51,784 bases of DNA from Oscillospiraceae bacterium. GTDB taxonomy: Bacteria; Bacillota; Clostridia; Oscillospirales; UBA929. Under the pieces are notes generated by a model. It was not told where the DNA came from, searched no databases, and saw only the letters and a program-made list of their open reading frames with translations. The position numbers and the translations under genes were made by a program. Below are positions 44,004 through 51,784 of this stretch, piece after piece (within the stretch, counting starts at the first letter, position 1; each line of letters begins with the position of its first letter). The stretch spans positions 1 through 51,784 of the forward strand of contig WRIZ01000009.1 in assembly GCA_009782475.1 (NCBI GenBank), written 5' to 3'.

Positions 44004-44303
44004 ATGACCATCGATAAAAACCAAACAGGCGAAAAGACCGTCCTTTCCCTGTCCGGCCGATTGGACACCACCACCGCTCCGCAGCTGCAAGAGACTTTGA
44101 TCCCCGCGTTTGACGGCGCGAAAGAGGTGGAGCTGGATTTTGCCGGGCTGACGTATGTATCCTCGGCCGGACTGCGCGTTCTGCTGATGGGGCAGAAGAC
44201 GGCCAAGGCCAAGGGCGGGTCGATGACGCTGACTCATGTGTCGGGCGAGATTATGGAAGTGTTTGAAATGACGGGCTTTGCCGATATGCTGACCTTTGTA
44301 TAA
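44004..44303 (+). CDS. STAS anti-anti-sigma factor-like protein (copy 2)
   Basis: A 99-residue STAS protein with AGGAGGAAAT upstream. LSLSGRLDTTTAPQL and YVSSAGLRVLLMGQK match the first copy (34480), with roughly half the residues shared. It begins the partner-switching block. Its serine (SSAGL) is the expected target of the RsbW-like kinase at 49024 and the PP2C phosphatase at 46910. Confidence 0.9.
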   Translation: MTIDKNQTGEKTVLSLSGRLDTTTAPQLQETLIPAFDGAKEVELDFAGLTYVSSAGLRVLLMGQKTAKAKGGSMTLTHVSGEIMEVFEMTGFADMLTFV

Positions 44304-44329
44304 GGGGCGAAGCGCGGAGGGGCGCGCCG

Positions 44330-46120
44330 ATGGATGATAACAACGGTTTTGTAAAGACTCTGTACAGACGCTGTCTTTTCTCATCTATGCTGGCCATTCT
44401 CGGCAGCACCCTCGGCCAAATCGTCATTGCCGCCGTCATCGGGCGTGTTTTGGGATCGGGGGAATTGTCGGTCATCGGTGTCACTCTCCCGGTCTATTAT
44501 CTGTACGCCACGGCGGGCGCGCTGCTGGGGGTCGGCGGCACGGCGGTCTGCGCGCGGCTTATGGGGCAGAACCGTTTTGGGGAAAGCCGGGTCGCGTTTA
44601 CCGTGGTCTATCTGCTCATGCTGGCGGCCGCCGCGCTTCTGACCGCCGTCATGCTCATTTTCTCCGGCCGGATCACAACGCTTTTGGGCGTGACGCCCGA
44701 CATGGAGCTTTACCCGAAGGTTAAGGAATATATCAAGATACTGTCACTAGGCGGCGTCGGGATCATGAGCATTTACCCGGCCTTCAACCTCCTCCGGCTG
44801 GACGGGCGGAACGGAGCGACCGCCGTCATCTTCTTTGTCATGTCCGGGGTCAACATCCTGATGAGTTATTATATGGTTGTGGTTTTGGACGCGGGCGTAC
44901 TCGGCGCGGCGCGGGCGACCGTGCTCGGCGCGGCGGCGGCGGGACTGCTCGGCGCGGTATTACTGTTCGCCAGGAGTGATAATTTCCATTTCGCCCTGCC
45001 CGGCAAACCCCAACCGGGAGAGGATAAGGTTCGGGTTCGCCGTCTTGCGCTGGACATTATGGTCTCCGGCAGCCCGAGCGCGGCGGAGAACATGTGCATC
45101 CTCCTCCGCACCGTCATCCTGAACTGGATTTTGGTCGCCTCCCTTCACGATATGACCGCCCTCGCGGCGTTCAAGGTGACCGATTCTATCAACGGCGTCG
45201 CCCAAATCTTCATTGCGGGCGCGGCGGGGTCGCTGCTCCCCTTTATCGGGGTGTTCAGCTCGGAAAAGGATACCAAAAGCATTCGCCAGCTTCTCGTCCT
45301 CGGTTTCAAATGGGGAGGCGTTACGATCGTCGTGTTCACGGCGGTCTGCCTGATTTTTACGCGGCAGACGGCAGGGTTGTTCGGCATGGGGGAAGGAGCC
45401 GCGTTCTCCGCCATACGCGTCTTCTCATTAAGCCTGCCTCTCGCGGGGCTGAACAATATCTTGGTTTGCCTTTACCAAGCAAACCGAGGCACGGCCGCCG
45501 CCAATATCCTAACGCTCGGACGCTCCCTTCTGTGGATGGTTTTGGCCGCGTTCATCCTGACGCCGCGCATGGGGGCGGCAGGCGTGTGGCACAGCTTTTG
45601 GATCGCGGAACTGCTGGGGCTTGCTTTGACGTTACCGGTAAGCGCGTATTACCGGAGGAAAAGCAGGTATCTGTCGCGGTTGTTCCTGCTGGATACCGAG
45701 GCGGAGGAGAAAGGCACCTATAAATCTTTCTCCGTGCCAAACCGAGCCGAGTCGATCACCGAAAGCGCCGCCGGTATCAGCGAGTTCTGCGAAGCCAACG
45801 ACCTCAGCCCCAAACAGACAATGGCTATCTCCCTTGCGATTGAAGAAATGCTTGTCATTATCGGGAGCTATTGTTTTCCGAAGGAAGAAACCGAACAGCC
45901 CATGAATGTCCGCATTCTGATCTATGAAGATATGATCATCCTGCGGATCCGAAACGGCGGCAAGGCGTTTAACCCCATCGCGCATTACGAGAGGCAAAGC
46001 GCGGCGGGCGGCGACTTAGCCATGACCGATATGCTGGGCATCAAAATGATCCTCGGCCTGGCCGAAACGGTGGATTACCGCAACACCTTCGGAGTGAATA
46101 ACATTACAATGATCCTGTAG
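44330..46120 (+). CDS. MATE-family transporter fused to RsbW-type HATPase domain
   Basis: A 596-residue protein. About 450 residues form a MATE fold of some 12 membrane helices, including GSGELSVIGVTLPVYYLYAT and a GVGGTAVCARLMGQNR loop. The tail (about 465-596) is a HATPase_c_2 domain. The N-box position reads AIEEMLVIIGSY where the sister at 49024 reads AAEEIFVNIAHY, so the key Asn is lost and ATP binding is doubtful. Fusions of this kind are known in Firmicutes and link transport to partner switching. Substrate unknown. Confidence 0.82.
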   Translation: MDDNNGFVKTLYRRCLFSSMLAILGSTLGQIVIAAVIGRVLGSGELSVIGVTLPVYYLYATAGALLGVGGTAVCARLMGQNRFGESRVAFTVVYLLMLAAAALLTAVMLIFSGRITTLLGVTPDMELYPKVKEYIKILSLGGVGIMSIYPAFNLLRLDGRNGATAVIFFVMSGVNILMSYYMVVVLDAGVLGAARATVLGAAAAGLLGAVLLFARSDNFHFALPGKPQPGEDKVRVRRLALDIMVSGSPSAAENMCILLRTVILNWILVASLHDMTALAAFKVTDSINGVAQIFIAGAAGSLLPFIGVFSSEKDTKSIRQLLVLGFKWGGVTIVVFTAVCLIFTRQTAGLFGMGEGAAFSAIRVFSLSLPLAGLNNILVCLYQANRGTAAANILTLGRSLLWMVLAAFILTPRMGAAGVWHSFWIAELLGLALTLPVSAYYRRKSRYLSRLFLLDTEAEEKGTYKSFSVPNRAESITESAAGISEFCEANDLSPKQTMAISLAIEEMLVIIGSYCFPKEETEQPMNVRILIYEDMIILRIRNGGKAFNPIAHYERQSAAGGDLAMTDMLGIKMILGLAETVDYRNTFGVNNITMIL

Positions 46121-46130
46121 GAGGCGGAAG

Positions 46131-46913
46131 ATGAGCCGGTTTGAAACCTATCGCGGCACGATTCAGCACGGCGGCAACCGTTACAATTTTTTATGCGCGG
46201 ACAGAAGCGACGCGGGGCAGCTCGCCCGGATGTACGCGAATATCTCGATAAACACGGAAAACTATCAAACACGCTTTGACCCTTCAAGTGAACAGAGCTT
46301 TGCCCGGGTTGGCGGGATGTTTGAAATTCACACAAAAGAAAGCATCGAGGCGGAGATCGAAAGCGGACGCTCTTTTTTTGCGGTGCTGAAAGACGCCGAA
46401 GGAACCATTGCCGCGTCTTTCTGGGTATCCGAAGAAGACCCGCACTTTGCGGGGTTTGACCCCGGCGCGATGCCTGGCTGCGGGTCGTGTCAATGCAAAC
46501 TCGCGGACGCTTTGCGGGCCGGCAAGGTAATCTATCCGAGGGAATTGATCGTCAACGGGGGACGCCGGCTGCCCGGAATCTCCCACGCGATGTTTTACAC
46601 CATTTTTACCGTTATGAGGCAAAACGGGGTTACCCATTCTCTAGGCGAGGTCTACGGCGTCCGCGGATATAAAGAAGGCGGGCGCGCGGCGGAAATCAAT
46701 ATGCTCAACGAACGATCCTTCCATATGACAGCGGGGACAGGCGGAAGATATATCGGGGATTCCCCCGGTTTCGAGGTGGATACAGGTTCCGTGACGGTAA
46801 CGATCCTTCCCAGGGCTTTTTGCTTCGATTACGCCGCTTTGCTTCCGGGTTTGGGGCAAAAACTGACGGATTTAGGAATGGAAATATCATTTATCGGGGA
46901 GGGCGCGTTATGA
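46131..46913 (+). CDS. GNAT-like protein in the partner-switching operon
   Basis: A 260-residue protein with GGAGGCGGAAG upstream. The central segment (FFAVLKDAEGTIAASFWVSEEDP, VIYPRELIVNGGRRLPGISH) fits an acyltransferase-like core, but the pyrophosphate loop is not clear. It overlaps the phosphatase gene by 4 bp (ATGA), so it is co-translated. Cysteines in CGSCQCK near residue 120 might bind metal. Assignment is tentative. Confidence 0.5.
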   Translation: MSRFETYRGTIQHGGNRYNFLCADRSDAGQLARMYANISINTENYQTRFDPSSEQSFARVGGMFEIHTKESIEAEIESGRSFFAVLKDAEGTIAASFWVSEEDPHFAGFDPGAMPGCGSCQCKLADALRAGKVIYPRELIVNGGRRLPGISHAMFYTIFTVMRQNGVTHSLGEVYGVRGYKEGGRAAEINMLNERSFHMTAGTGGRYIGDSPGFEVDTGSVTVTILPRAFCFDYAALLPGLGQKLTDLGMEISFIGEGAL

Positions 46914-49027
46914 AGAGCATCAAGGCGAAAATATTGAAATCGTTTTTGGCGGTATCGCTCATATCGCTTGTGCTGACAGGGATTCTGGCCGAGGTTATCA
47001 TGTTTACCCTGCGCGGGATCTCCACCCGGAGCAACGGGCAAATCGGGTTTGAGTCGGCCGAAAGCAGTGAAACGGCGCTTACCAACCAAGCTGTTGACGA
47101 CGCTTCCGCGCTGGCTTCGGCGAAAGCGCAGGTCATCGGCGGTGAGATCATGCGGGTGGCCAATGATATGAGGCTGATCGCCGCTTATGTGAACCGCTTG
47201 TATACCGGCCGGGAGTTTTTCAACCCTGTCCCGTACAACCACCCCAAGGACAGCCCGAGCGGTGTGCCGGTGATGCAGTGGGTTCTGTCTCCGGGCATGG
47301 ATTTTGAGGACGTGCGGGACGAAGTCTATCTGCACGGGAACATGGAAGCTGTATACGACGCCGTTATGAAGAATAACGGCGAGATTACAAGTATATATTT
47401 AACGACGGCAACCGGGATCAACTCAGGCTACGACGCCTACGCGGAATATAAGCCCGAGGAGTTCGAGGGACGGTACTCCGCGTGGTATACCGACGCGAGG
47501 GACGCCGGAACGCTGGTTTTCTCCGACACCTATCAGGACTCTTTCGGACGGGGATTAACCCTCTCCCTCTCCATCCCCTGCTACGGCGAAAACAATCGGT
47601 TTGTGGGCGTTTTAGGGTTGGATATACTCCTTGAGGACTTAAACGAGATGGTGACGCAAACCGTCGTCGGGGGAAGCGGTTACGCGTTCTTGCTGAGAAA
47701 CGGTGAAAAGATCATCTCGGCGCCCGGCTTGAACGAGGAAAACGAATGGGATATGGAGCTGTATCTTGGGGATCATTACGCCGGGATTCTCAGCGCAATG
47801 CAGTCGCGGCAGGAGGGGACGGCAACGTCGGCGGTATTGCGAGACGGCGAGGAGACGGACATGTATATCATTTGGACGACGGTCGACGCCGTTGGCTGGA
47901 ACCTAATCTTCGCCCTGCCGTCCGACGATATTCTCGCCCCGGCCTATGAGGCGCGTGAAACCATAGAGCGGCTGACCAATGAGACGATCCGGGACATGGA
48001 CAGGCAAATTCTCTACGCCAACCTGCTTCTGATCGGTTTGTTTACCGTCGTCATTGCCGTTATGATTTGGACGACCGCCCGCATATCGGGCAAAATCACC
48101 CAACCGATTACCGAGCTGGAGAAAAACATCGAAATCATTGCCGGGGGTAATTTGGACACGGTGATCGACATCAAAACGGGCGACGAGATCGAGCGTTTGG
48201 GCGACAGCGTAAACAGCATGACGCTGGAACTGAAAGAATATATAGCAAATATTCAGACGATTACCGCCGAGAAAGAACGCATCGGCGCGGAATTGGACGT
48301 TGCCACCAAGATACAGGCGTCTATGCTGCCTTGTATTTTTCCGGCGTTCCCGCACCGCGCCGAATTTGATATATACGCCAGTATGCAGCCGGCCAAAGAA
48401 GTGGGCGGCGACTTCTACGACTTTTTCCTGATCGACGACCAATCCCTGGCCGTCGTCATGGCCGACGTGTCGGGCAAAGGGGTTCCCGCCGCCCTCTTTA
48501 TGGTGATCGCCAAGACCTTGATCAAGAATAACGCGCAATACGGCAAGAGCCCGAAGGAGGTCTTTGAAACGGTCAACAATCTGCTCTGTGAGGGCAACGA
48601 GGCCGGGATGTTTGTGACGGCGTTTATGGGGATTTTGGATATTCCGAGCGGGACGCTTACCTATGTCAATGCCGGACATAACCCGCCGCTGATCCGGCGG
48701 GACGGCAAGCCGTATGAATGGCTGGAGGTCAAGCCCGGGTTTATTCTCGCGGGGATGGAGGATATGTTTTATAAGCAGCAGGAAATCACCCTTCGTCCGG
48801 GCGACGAGCTGCTTCTGTACACCGACGGGGTGACCGAAGCGGTCAACAACGAAGACGAGCTGTTTTCCGACCCGCGTTTGCTGGAGACGGTGAACAATTA
48901 TCTCGGCCTGCCGCTAAAGGAGGTTACCGTGTCGATCAAACGCGAAATCGACAAGTTCGCCGACGGCGCGGAACAGGCCGATGACATTACCATGCTGATT
49001 TTGAGACTCACGGGAGGCAGAGCATGA
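46910..49027 (+). CDS. Cache-HAMP-PP2C phosphatase (RsbU/SpoIIE type)
   Basis: A 705-residue membrane protein from ATG 46910 (GGGGAGGG upstream). A membrane helix (about 12-32) is followed by an outer dCache-like sensor (about 60-350), a second helix (about 367-390), a HAMP domain and a SpoIIE-type phosphatase (about 455-705). The phosphatase metal site is intact: KEVGGDFYDFF (near 497), MADVSGKGVPAALFM (near 516), VNAGHNPPLI and ADDITMLIL. It should dephosphorylate a STAS protein in response to an outside small molecule. Overlaps genes on both sides by ATGA. Confidence 0.9.
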   Translation: MKSIKAKILKSFLAVSLISLVLTGILAEVIMFTLRGISTRSNGQIGFESAESSETALTNQAVDDASALASAKAQVIGGEIMRVANDMRLIAAYVNRLYTGREFFNPVPYNHPKDSPSGVPVMQWVLSPGMDFEDVRDEVYLHGNMEAVYDAVMKNNGEITSIYLTTATGINSGYDAYAEYKPEEFEGRYSAWYTDARDAGTLVFSDTYQDSFGRGLTLSLSIPCYGENNRFVGVLGLDILLEDLNEMVTQTVVGGSGYAFLLRNGEKIISAPGLNEENEWDMELYLGDHYAGILSAMQSRQEGTATSAVLRDGEETDMYIIWTTVDAVGWNLIFALPSDDILAPAYEARETIERLTNETIRDMDRQILYANLLLIGLFTVVIAVMIWTTARISGKITQPITELEKNIEIIAGGNLDTVIDIKTGDEIERLGDSVNSMTLELKEYIANIQTITAEKERIGAELDVATKIQASMLPCIFPAFPHRAEFDIYASMQPAKEVGGDFYDFFLIDDQSLAVVMADVSGKGVPAALFMVIAKTLIKNNAQYGKSPKEVFETVNNLLCEGNEAGMFVTAFMGILDIPSGTLTYVNAGHNPPLIRRDGKPYEWLEVKPGFILAGMEDMFYKQQEITLRPGDELLLYTDGVTEAVNNEDELFSDPRLLETVNNYLGLPLKEVTVSIKREIDKFADGAEQADDITMLILRLTGGRA

Positions 49028-49419
49028 AAGAACTGCATATAGACGCAAAGCCTGAAAACTTAGACGCCGTGCTGGCCTTTATCGAAGCGGAGCTGGCGTC
49101 CGTCCCCGATAAGGTACTAAGCCAAATCGCCATTGCCGCGGAGGAGATTTTCGTCAACATCGCGCATTATGCCTACGCGCCCGAAACGGGCGGCGCGGTT
49201 GTCCGTGTGCGGAGCGGCGGCGAAATAACGATCGAGTTTGAAGACGGCGGCAAGCCGTATAACCCGCTGGCAAAAGAAGACCCCGACGTCACTCTCGGCG
49301 CGGAGGAACGCAAAATCGGCGGGTTGGGCGTTTATATGGTAAAAAAAATGATGGATTCGGTTGAATACAGGCGCGATAACGGGAAGAATATTTTTTGTTT
49401 TAAGAAATCGACGTTGTAG
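49024..49419 (+). CDS. RsbW-like serine kinase / anti-sigma factor
   Basis: A 131-residue HATPase_c_2 protein. The N-box is intact (EEIFVNIAHYAY), with a G1-like EFEDGGKPYNP and a final GGLGVYMVKKMMD. It starts in an ATGA overlap with the phosphatase. It should phosphorylate the STAS proteins at 44004 and perhaps 34480, completing a partner switch. No sigma factor gene is in the window, so the final output is unknown. Confidence 0.88.
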   Translation: MKELHIDAKPENLDAVLAFIEAELASVPDKVLSQIAIAAEEIFVNIAHYAYAPETGGAVVRVRSGGEITIEFEDGGKPYNPLAKEDPDVTLGAEERKIGGLGVYMVKKMMDSVEYRRDNGKNIFCFKKSTL

Positions 49420-49442
49420 CAGAGCTGTCCCGCAACCCGTCA

Positions 49443-49464
49443 ACGCCTAGCATACGCTTGGCGT
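49443..49464 (+). terminator. Weak hairpin between convergent genes
   Basis: ACGCC-T-AGC / GCT-T-GGCGT arms with one T-T mismatch and loop ATAC. No T-run follows, so termination is uncertain. Confidence 0.35.
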
Positions 49465-49482
49465 GGAGCGGAACACCCCCTG

Positions 49483-50259
49483 CTATATTTCCCTGTTCCA
49501 TTTTTTGTTGAAATGCCGGTTGACACGCTCAACAATCTGCGCGTTGTCGGCCGATTTGACGATGATGTCCGCCGGGGCTAACCGGACTGCTTTTGTGATG
49601 TCCGCAGGGGTTGCTTTCGCCGTTAAAAACATAATCGGCGACGCGATCCCCCTCTCCCGAATCTTCGCGGCCAGTTCATAGCCGTCCATTTCAGGCATTT
49701 CCGTGTCAACAAAAAACAGATCCGGCGTATGGTATTTCAAATGGTCTAACGCTTCAGACCCGGACGTTACGCAGGTCAGCTTGTAACGGGTGGCCGACAG
49801 CGCGATCTGAAGCCGGTTCAGATAGACATTGGCGTCGTCTACCGCGAGAATGGCGGGAGCCACCAAGTCCTCGGAGGAATTGCCGGACGTGATTTGGCGC
49901 ATGACGCGGTCGGGAGCGGGCGTATCACGCGCGTCGGCCTCGTAGGAGGCCATTTGAATGTCGATGGACAGGCAGGAAACCGCTGTGAGAAAATCCATGC
50001 TGAAATCCTCGATTTTCTTGCAAAGGAAATCGTTCGCGCCGATATTTTTCAGCATTTCGCAAAGCTGGGTCATGTGGCGCAGAAACTGCTTCCAATCACC
50101 GGACACCGAGGCGGTTTGCAGTTTCTGCTCCAGTTCAGGATAATCACGGGCGAAACCAACGCAATGATCCGCCGTCCGGGCATAATCCCCGTCGGACATG
50201 CCGATTATAGCTGAGAGTTCGGGTATCCTTTCCATTTTTTCTCTGTTGGGACGATTCAT
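49483..50259 (-). CDS. Hpt-like plus receiver domain protein
   Basis: A 258-residue protein with AAGGAG upstream. The N-terminal helical part (about 20-110) looks like an Hpt domain by its MLKNIGAND segment, but the position for the phospho-His reads Thr64 (His62 is nearby). The receiver (about 135-258) is intact, with Asp185 in FFVDTEMPEMDG and K in IIVKSA. No output domain. It converges on the partner-switching operon and may link it to a histidine kinase elsewhere. Confidence 0.8.
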   Translation of the reverse strand: MNRPNREKMERIPELSAIIGMSDGDYARTADHCVGFARDYPELEQKLQTASVSGDWKQFLRHMTQLCEMLKNIGANDFLCKKIEDFSMDFLTAVSCLSIDIQMASYEADARDTPAPDRVMRQITSGNSSEDLVAPAILAVDDANVYLNRLQIALSATRYKLTCVTSGSEALDHLKYHTPDLFFVDTEMPEMDGYELAAKIRERGIASPIMFLTAKATPADITKAVRLAPADIIVKSADNAQIVERVNRHFNKKWNREI

Positions 50260-50280
50260 AGCATATACTCCTTTTTATTC

Positions 50281-50289
50281 ATTATAGCA
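50281..50289 (-). promoter_or_regulatory. Extended -10 promoter for the receiver gene
   Basis: Minus-strand TGCTATAAT (extended -10: TGn plus TATAAT) lies about 22 bp before the ATG at 50259. No good -35 is visible. Confidence 0.5.
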
Positions 50290-50463
50290 CAAACATGATT
50301 CCATAATCTACACCGAGATTGTCATGTGCACAGACATTATTTGAAAATGCCGCCCTCGGGGCGTGCCTCTATCCCAGCCAAAGCAAAAATCCGAAGCCCT
50401 CGCCGATGATTCTCACATCAGTTTTGGAGTTCGGATTTCTCGCCCGTGTCCATATGATATAAT

Positions 50464-50517
50464 AACGCTAAATCCAGTAAAGCCCTGTATTTTCAAAGGG
50501 TCGCGGGATTTGGCGTT
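50464..50517. other. Long-armed inverted repeat in the intergenic region
   Basis: AACGCTAAATCC (50464-50475) pairs with GGATTTGGCGTT (50506-50517), one T-G wobble, plus an inner CCCT/AGGG. Region 50290-50655 has no convincing gene; a frame at 50363-50626 lacks a ribosome site. The stem could be a terminator, an RNA structure or a recombination site. Confidence 0.5.
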
Positions 50518-50655
50518 ACTCTTTTCCACTCTTTTTCCATCCCCAATCGGGACAGATTTTAGGCGTTGCGAAACCCGACTTCCCATGAACGCTAAAAACA
50601 AAAACGATACTGTGTCATATGTGTGAAATATCCCGTTTCACTAACCGCAAGCAGG

Positions 50656-50746
50656 GCTTCCGTGTCCACACGGAAGCGTTTCGCGGCGCGAAAATGCTTG
50701 TTGGGAGCGTCTCCCAAACCCTCTTCGGCCTCATCATTTCTGATGA
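50656..50746. other. Cluster of four adjacent hairpins
   Basis: Hairpins: GCTTCCGTGT/ACACGGAAGC (50656-50677), TTTCGC/GCGAAA (50679-50693), TTGGGAG/CTCCCAA (50701-50717) and TCATCA/TGATGA (50731-50746). Four in 91 bp points to a structured RNA or a remnant of a mobile element. Confidence 0.5.
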
Positions 50747-50791
50747 AACCGTTAAGCCGGCGATGCCGTCTGCTGCGAGGGAACGTGTTTA

Positions 50792-51310
50792 TTAGCGAAA
50801 ATGAGCACTATATCTTTTACGCATCTCGAATAACAATGCAAGCAGATTTTTATAGTAGGGTATAAATTCGCCATTCTCAAGCATTTGAAAAACTTCTTCT
50901 TTAGACGCCCATTTTACCTGTTGAACTTCTTCATATTGCAATTTTAGATTTTCTATTGTAATATCCGTTTCAATTAGGTAGTAGTCATCGAATCCAAATT
51001 CAAAATTAACTGTGAGATGTGGACGGATATTGGTCAAGTCGAAGTTATAGCCAATTTCTTCAAAAAGTTCTCGTTCTGCGGCTGATTGACTTGATTCTCC
51101 AAATGTTGCACTACCGCCAACCGTTATGTCCCACATATTCGGCCAGCCCTCCTTAAAAGGCTGACGTTGCTGAATGAGCATTTCGCCATGAGTATTAAAA
51201 ATACAAACATGAACAACCATGTGATATGCACCGTCTGCAAAAACGCTTCCGCGTTCCATTTTCTTTCCAGTTTTGTTGCGATCTTTATCGTAAACATCCC
51301 ATATTTCCAA
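50792..51310 (-). CDS. NUDIX hydrolase
   Basis: A 172-residue NUDIX protein. The box (G-x5-E-x7-R-E-x-x-E-E-x-G, residues about 66-88: GSATFGESSQSAAERELFEE) is intact. The MEIWDVYDKDR start and WDITVGG fit the Idi-like branch that acts on pyrophosphate-containing compounds. TTG 51310 is chosen because AAGAGGTG lies 6 bp upstream; GTG 51319 overlaps that site. The gene is clearly more AT-rich than the CIS genes, suggesting separate origin. Confidence 0.85.
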   Translation of the reverse strand: MEIWDVYDKDRNKTGKKMERGSVFADGAYHMVVHVCIFNTHGEMLIQQRQPFKEGWPNMWDITVGGSATFGESSQSAAERELFEEIGYNFDLTNIRPHLTVNFEFGFDDYYLIETDITIENLKLQYEEVQQVKWASKEEVFQMLENGEFIPYYKNLLALLFEMRKRYSAHFR

Positions 51311-51432
51311 AAACAACACCTCTTCTGTTGACGAATAGCAAATAATATGTTAATCTACACTTGCGGCAGGCGGACGGCTTATGCCGTTCACAGGGTGATG
51401 TGCCGGCGGTCTTTGTCCTCCGCAAGGGGGTG

Positions 51433-51513
51433 ATGCCATTGAGTATACTTACGGAGCTTCGCAAAATAATCCAAGCTCTGGCAAGCCTCATTCGAGCTAT
51501 AAAAATGAAGTAA
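51433..51513 (+). CDS. Tiny amphipathic peptide, possible type I toxin
   Basis: ATG 51433 gives 26 residues, or TTG 51439 gives 24 (MSILTELRKIIQALASLIRA then IKMK). TTG has the better spacing from AAGGGGG (51424-51430). The peptide is an amphipathic, basic helix. Upstream, CTTGCGG (51360-51366) can pair with CCGCAAG next to the ribosome site, and ACGGCTTATGCCGT forms a hairpin, so translation may be held off. The stop codon lies inside a strong terminator. I recognise no exact family. The rest of 51311-51432 and 51550-51650 holds no gene. Confidence 0.4.
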   Translation: MPLSILTELRKIIQALASLIRAIKMK

Positions 51514-51549
51514 CCGCCCTACCTTAGCCCGGTTGGCGGTTGCTTCATT
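51505..51549. terminator. Long bidirectional terminator at the tiny gene
   Basis: ATGAAGTAACCGCC (51505-51518) pairs with GGCGGTTGCTTCAT (51535-51548), 14 bp with one T-G wobble. On the minus strand a TTTTTA run follows. A minus-strand RNA ending here would overlap the tiny gene. Confidence 0.6.
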
Positions 51550-51650
51550 GTAAACCATCAATTCGGGACAAAGGCCGCGAAGCCATCGCCCTTTCTGCCG
51601 TTATTATAACACCGTCTGTACGCTCTGTCAAGAAAATTTTTGAAAACACC

Positions 51651-51677
51651 AAGCCCGCGCCGTTTTAGCGCGGGCTT
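51651..51677 (-). terminator. Terminator of the tRNA gene
   Basis: AAGCCCGCGC (51651-51660) and GCGCGGGCTT (51668-51677) form a perfect 10-bp stem with a 7-nt loop, just downstream of the tRNA; a T-rich tract follows on the minus strand. Confidence 0.75.
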
Positions 51678-51687
51678 GACTTATTGT

Positions 51688-51772
51688 TGGTGCGGATGGT
51701 GGGACTCGAACCCGCACGCCTTTCGGCACAAGAACCTAAATCTTGCATGTCTGCCAATTCCATCACATCCGC
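51688..51772 (-). tRNA. tRNA-Leu (anticodon UAG)
   Basis: 85 nt on the minus strand. The acceptor stem GCGGATG/CATCCGC is perfect, the discriminator is A, and CCA is encoded. The anticodon stem CAAGA/TCTTG encloses the loop TTTAGGT, giving anticodon TAG. The T-arm GCGGGTTCGAGTCCC is standard. The variable arm between anticodon and T stems is extended, as in class II Leu tRNA. Confidence 0.95.
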
Positions 51773-51784
51773 ATTTTTACCAGT

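Noticed and set aside
50363-50626. 87-codon open frame in the intergenic region
   Set aside because: No ribosome site, no family signal, and it runs across an inverted repeat.
1-51784. CRISPR arrays or rRNA genes
   Set aside because: I saw no regularly spaced direct repeats of CRISPR type and no rRNA-like sequence.

Overview
The window is a GC-rich bacterial segment dominated by one locus for a contractile injection system (CIS) of the phage-tail-like, Afp/PVC-related kind. Strong AGGAGG-type ribosome sites, ATG/GTG/TTG starts, partner-switching regulators (STAS proteins, RsbU-like PP2C phosphatase, RsbW-like kinase), a MATE-HATPase fusion and an ISL3-like transposase end all suggest a Firmicute, probably a Clostridia relative. 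I cannot name the species, and a TolC-like protein leaves open a double-membraned lineage.

Layout. 1-328: end of a transposase gene, a strong hairpin terminator and a promoter. 329-2818: small protein plus a CIS AAA+ ATPase. 2813-4453: divergent OmpR-type response regulator and histidine kinase, both lacking their phospho-accepting residue. 4532-34779: a co-directional run of about 23 genes. It opens with a conserved CIS-associated protein, then five membrane or secreted proteins (kinase-like one-TM protein, degenerate adenylate cyclase, MORN-repeat membrane protein, TolC-like coiled-coil protein, large secreted Gly-rich-linker protein). The particle genes follow: Pvc16-like terminator, PAAR-like tip, sheath, tube, assembly chaperone with a likely -1 frameshift, a second tube protein with a coiled-coil tail, an 860-aa protein in the tape-measure/Pvc6 slot, two Pvc7-like adaptors without LysM, gpD-like hub, gp5-like spike, gp25, two J-like baseplate proteins and a gpI-like protein. 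A STAS protein ends the run.

34799-43981: a second AAA+ ATPase on the minus strand and a cargo block: a 995-aa protein with kinase-like and ADP-ribosyltransferase-like regions, a small Cys protein, a GNAT protein and a 1018-aa protein with two tandem kinase-like domains. 44004-49419: a second STAS protein, MATE-HATPase fusion, GNAT-like protein, Cache-HAMP-PP2C phosphatase and RsbW-like kinase, forming a partner-switching module. 49483-50259: an orphan receiver protein. The right edge holds a hairpin-rich intergenic region, a NUDIX hydrolase, a possible type I toxin-like mini-gene and tRNA-Leu(UAG).

Reading as a system: the particle genes are embedded with a conserved membrane/envelope module, and no receptor-binding fibre or LysM adaptor is seen. 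I infer an envelope-anchored CIS that fires kinase/ART cargo, rather than a freely released particle. Control appears to combine phosphorylation-dead two-component proteins, an 11-bp-period TTTAG direct repeat placed identically at two operon promoters (and related upstream of the second ATPase), and serine-phosphorylation partner switching.
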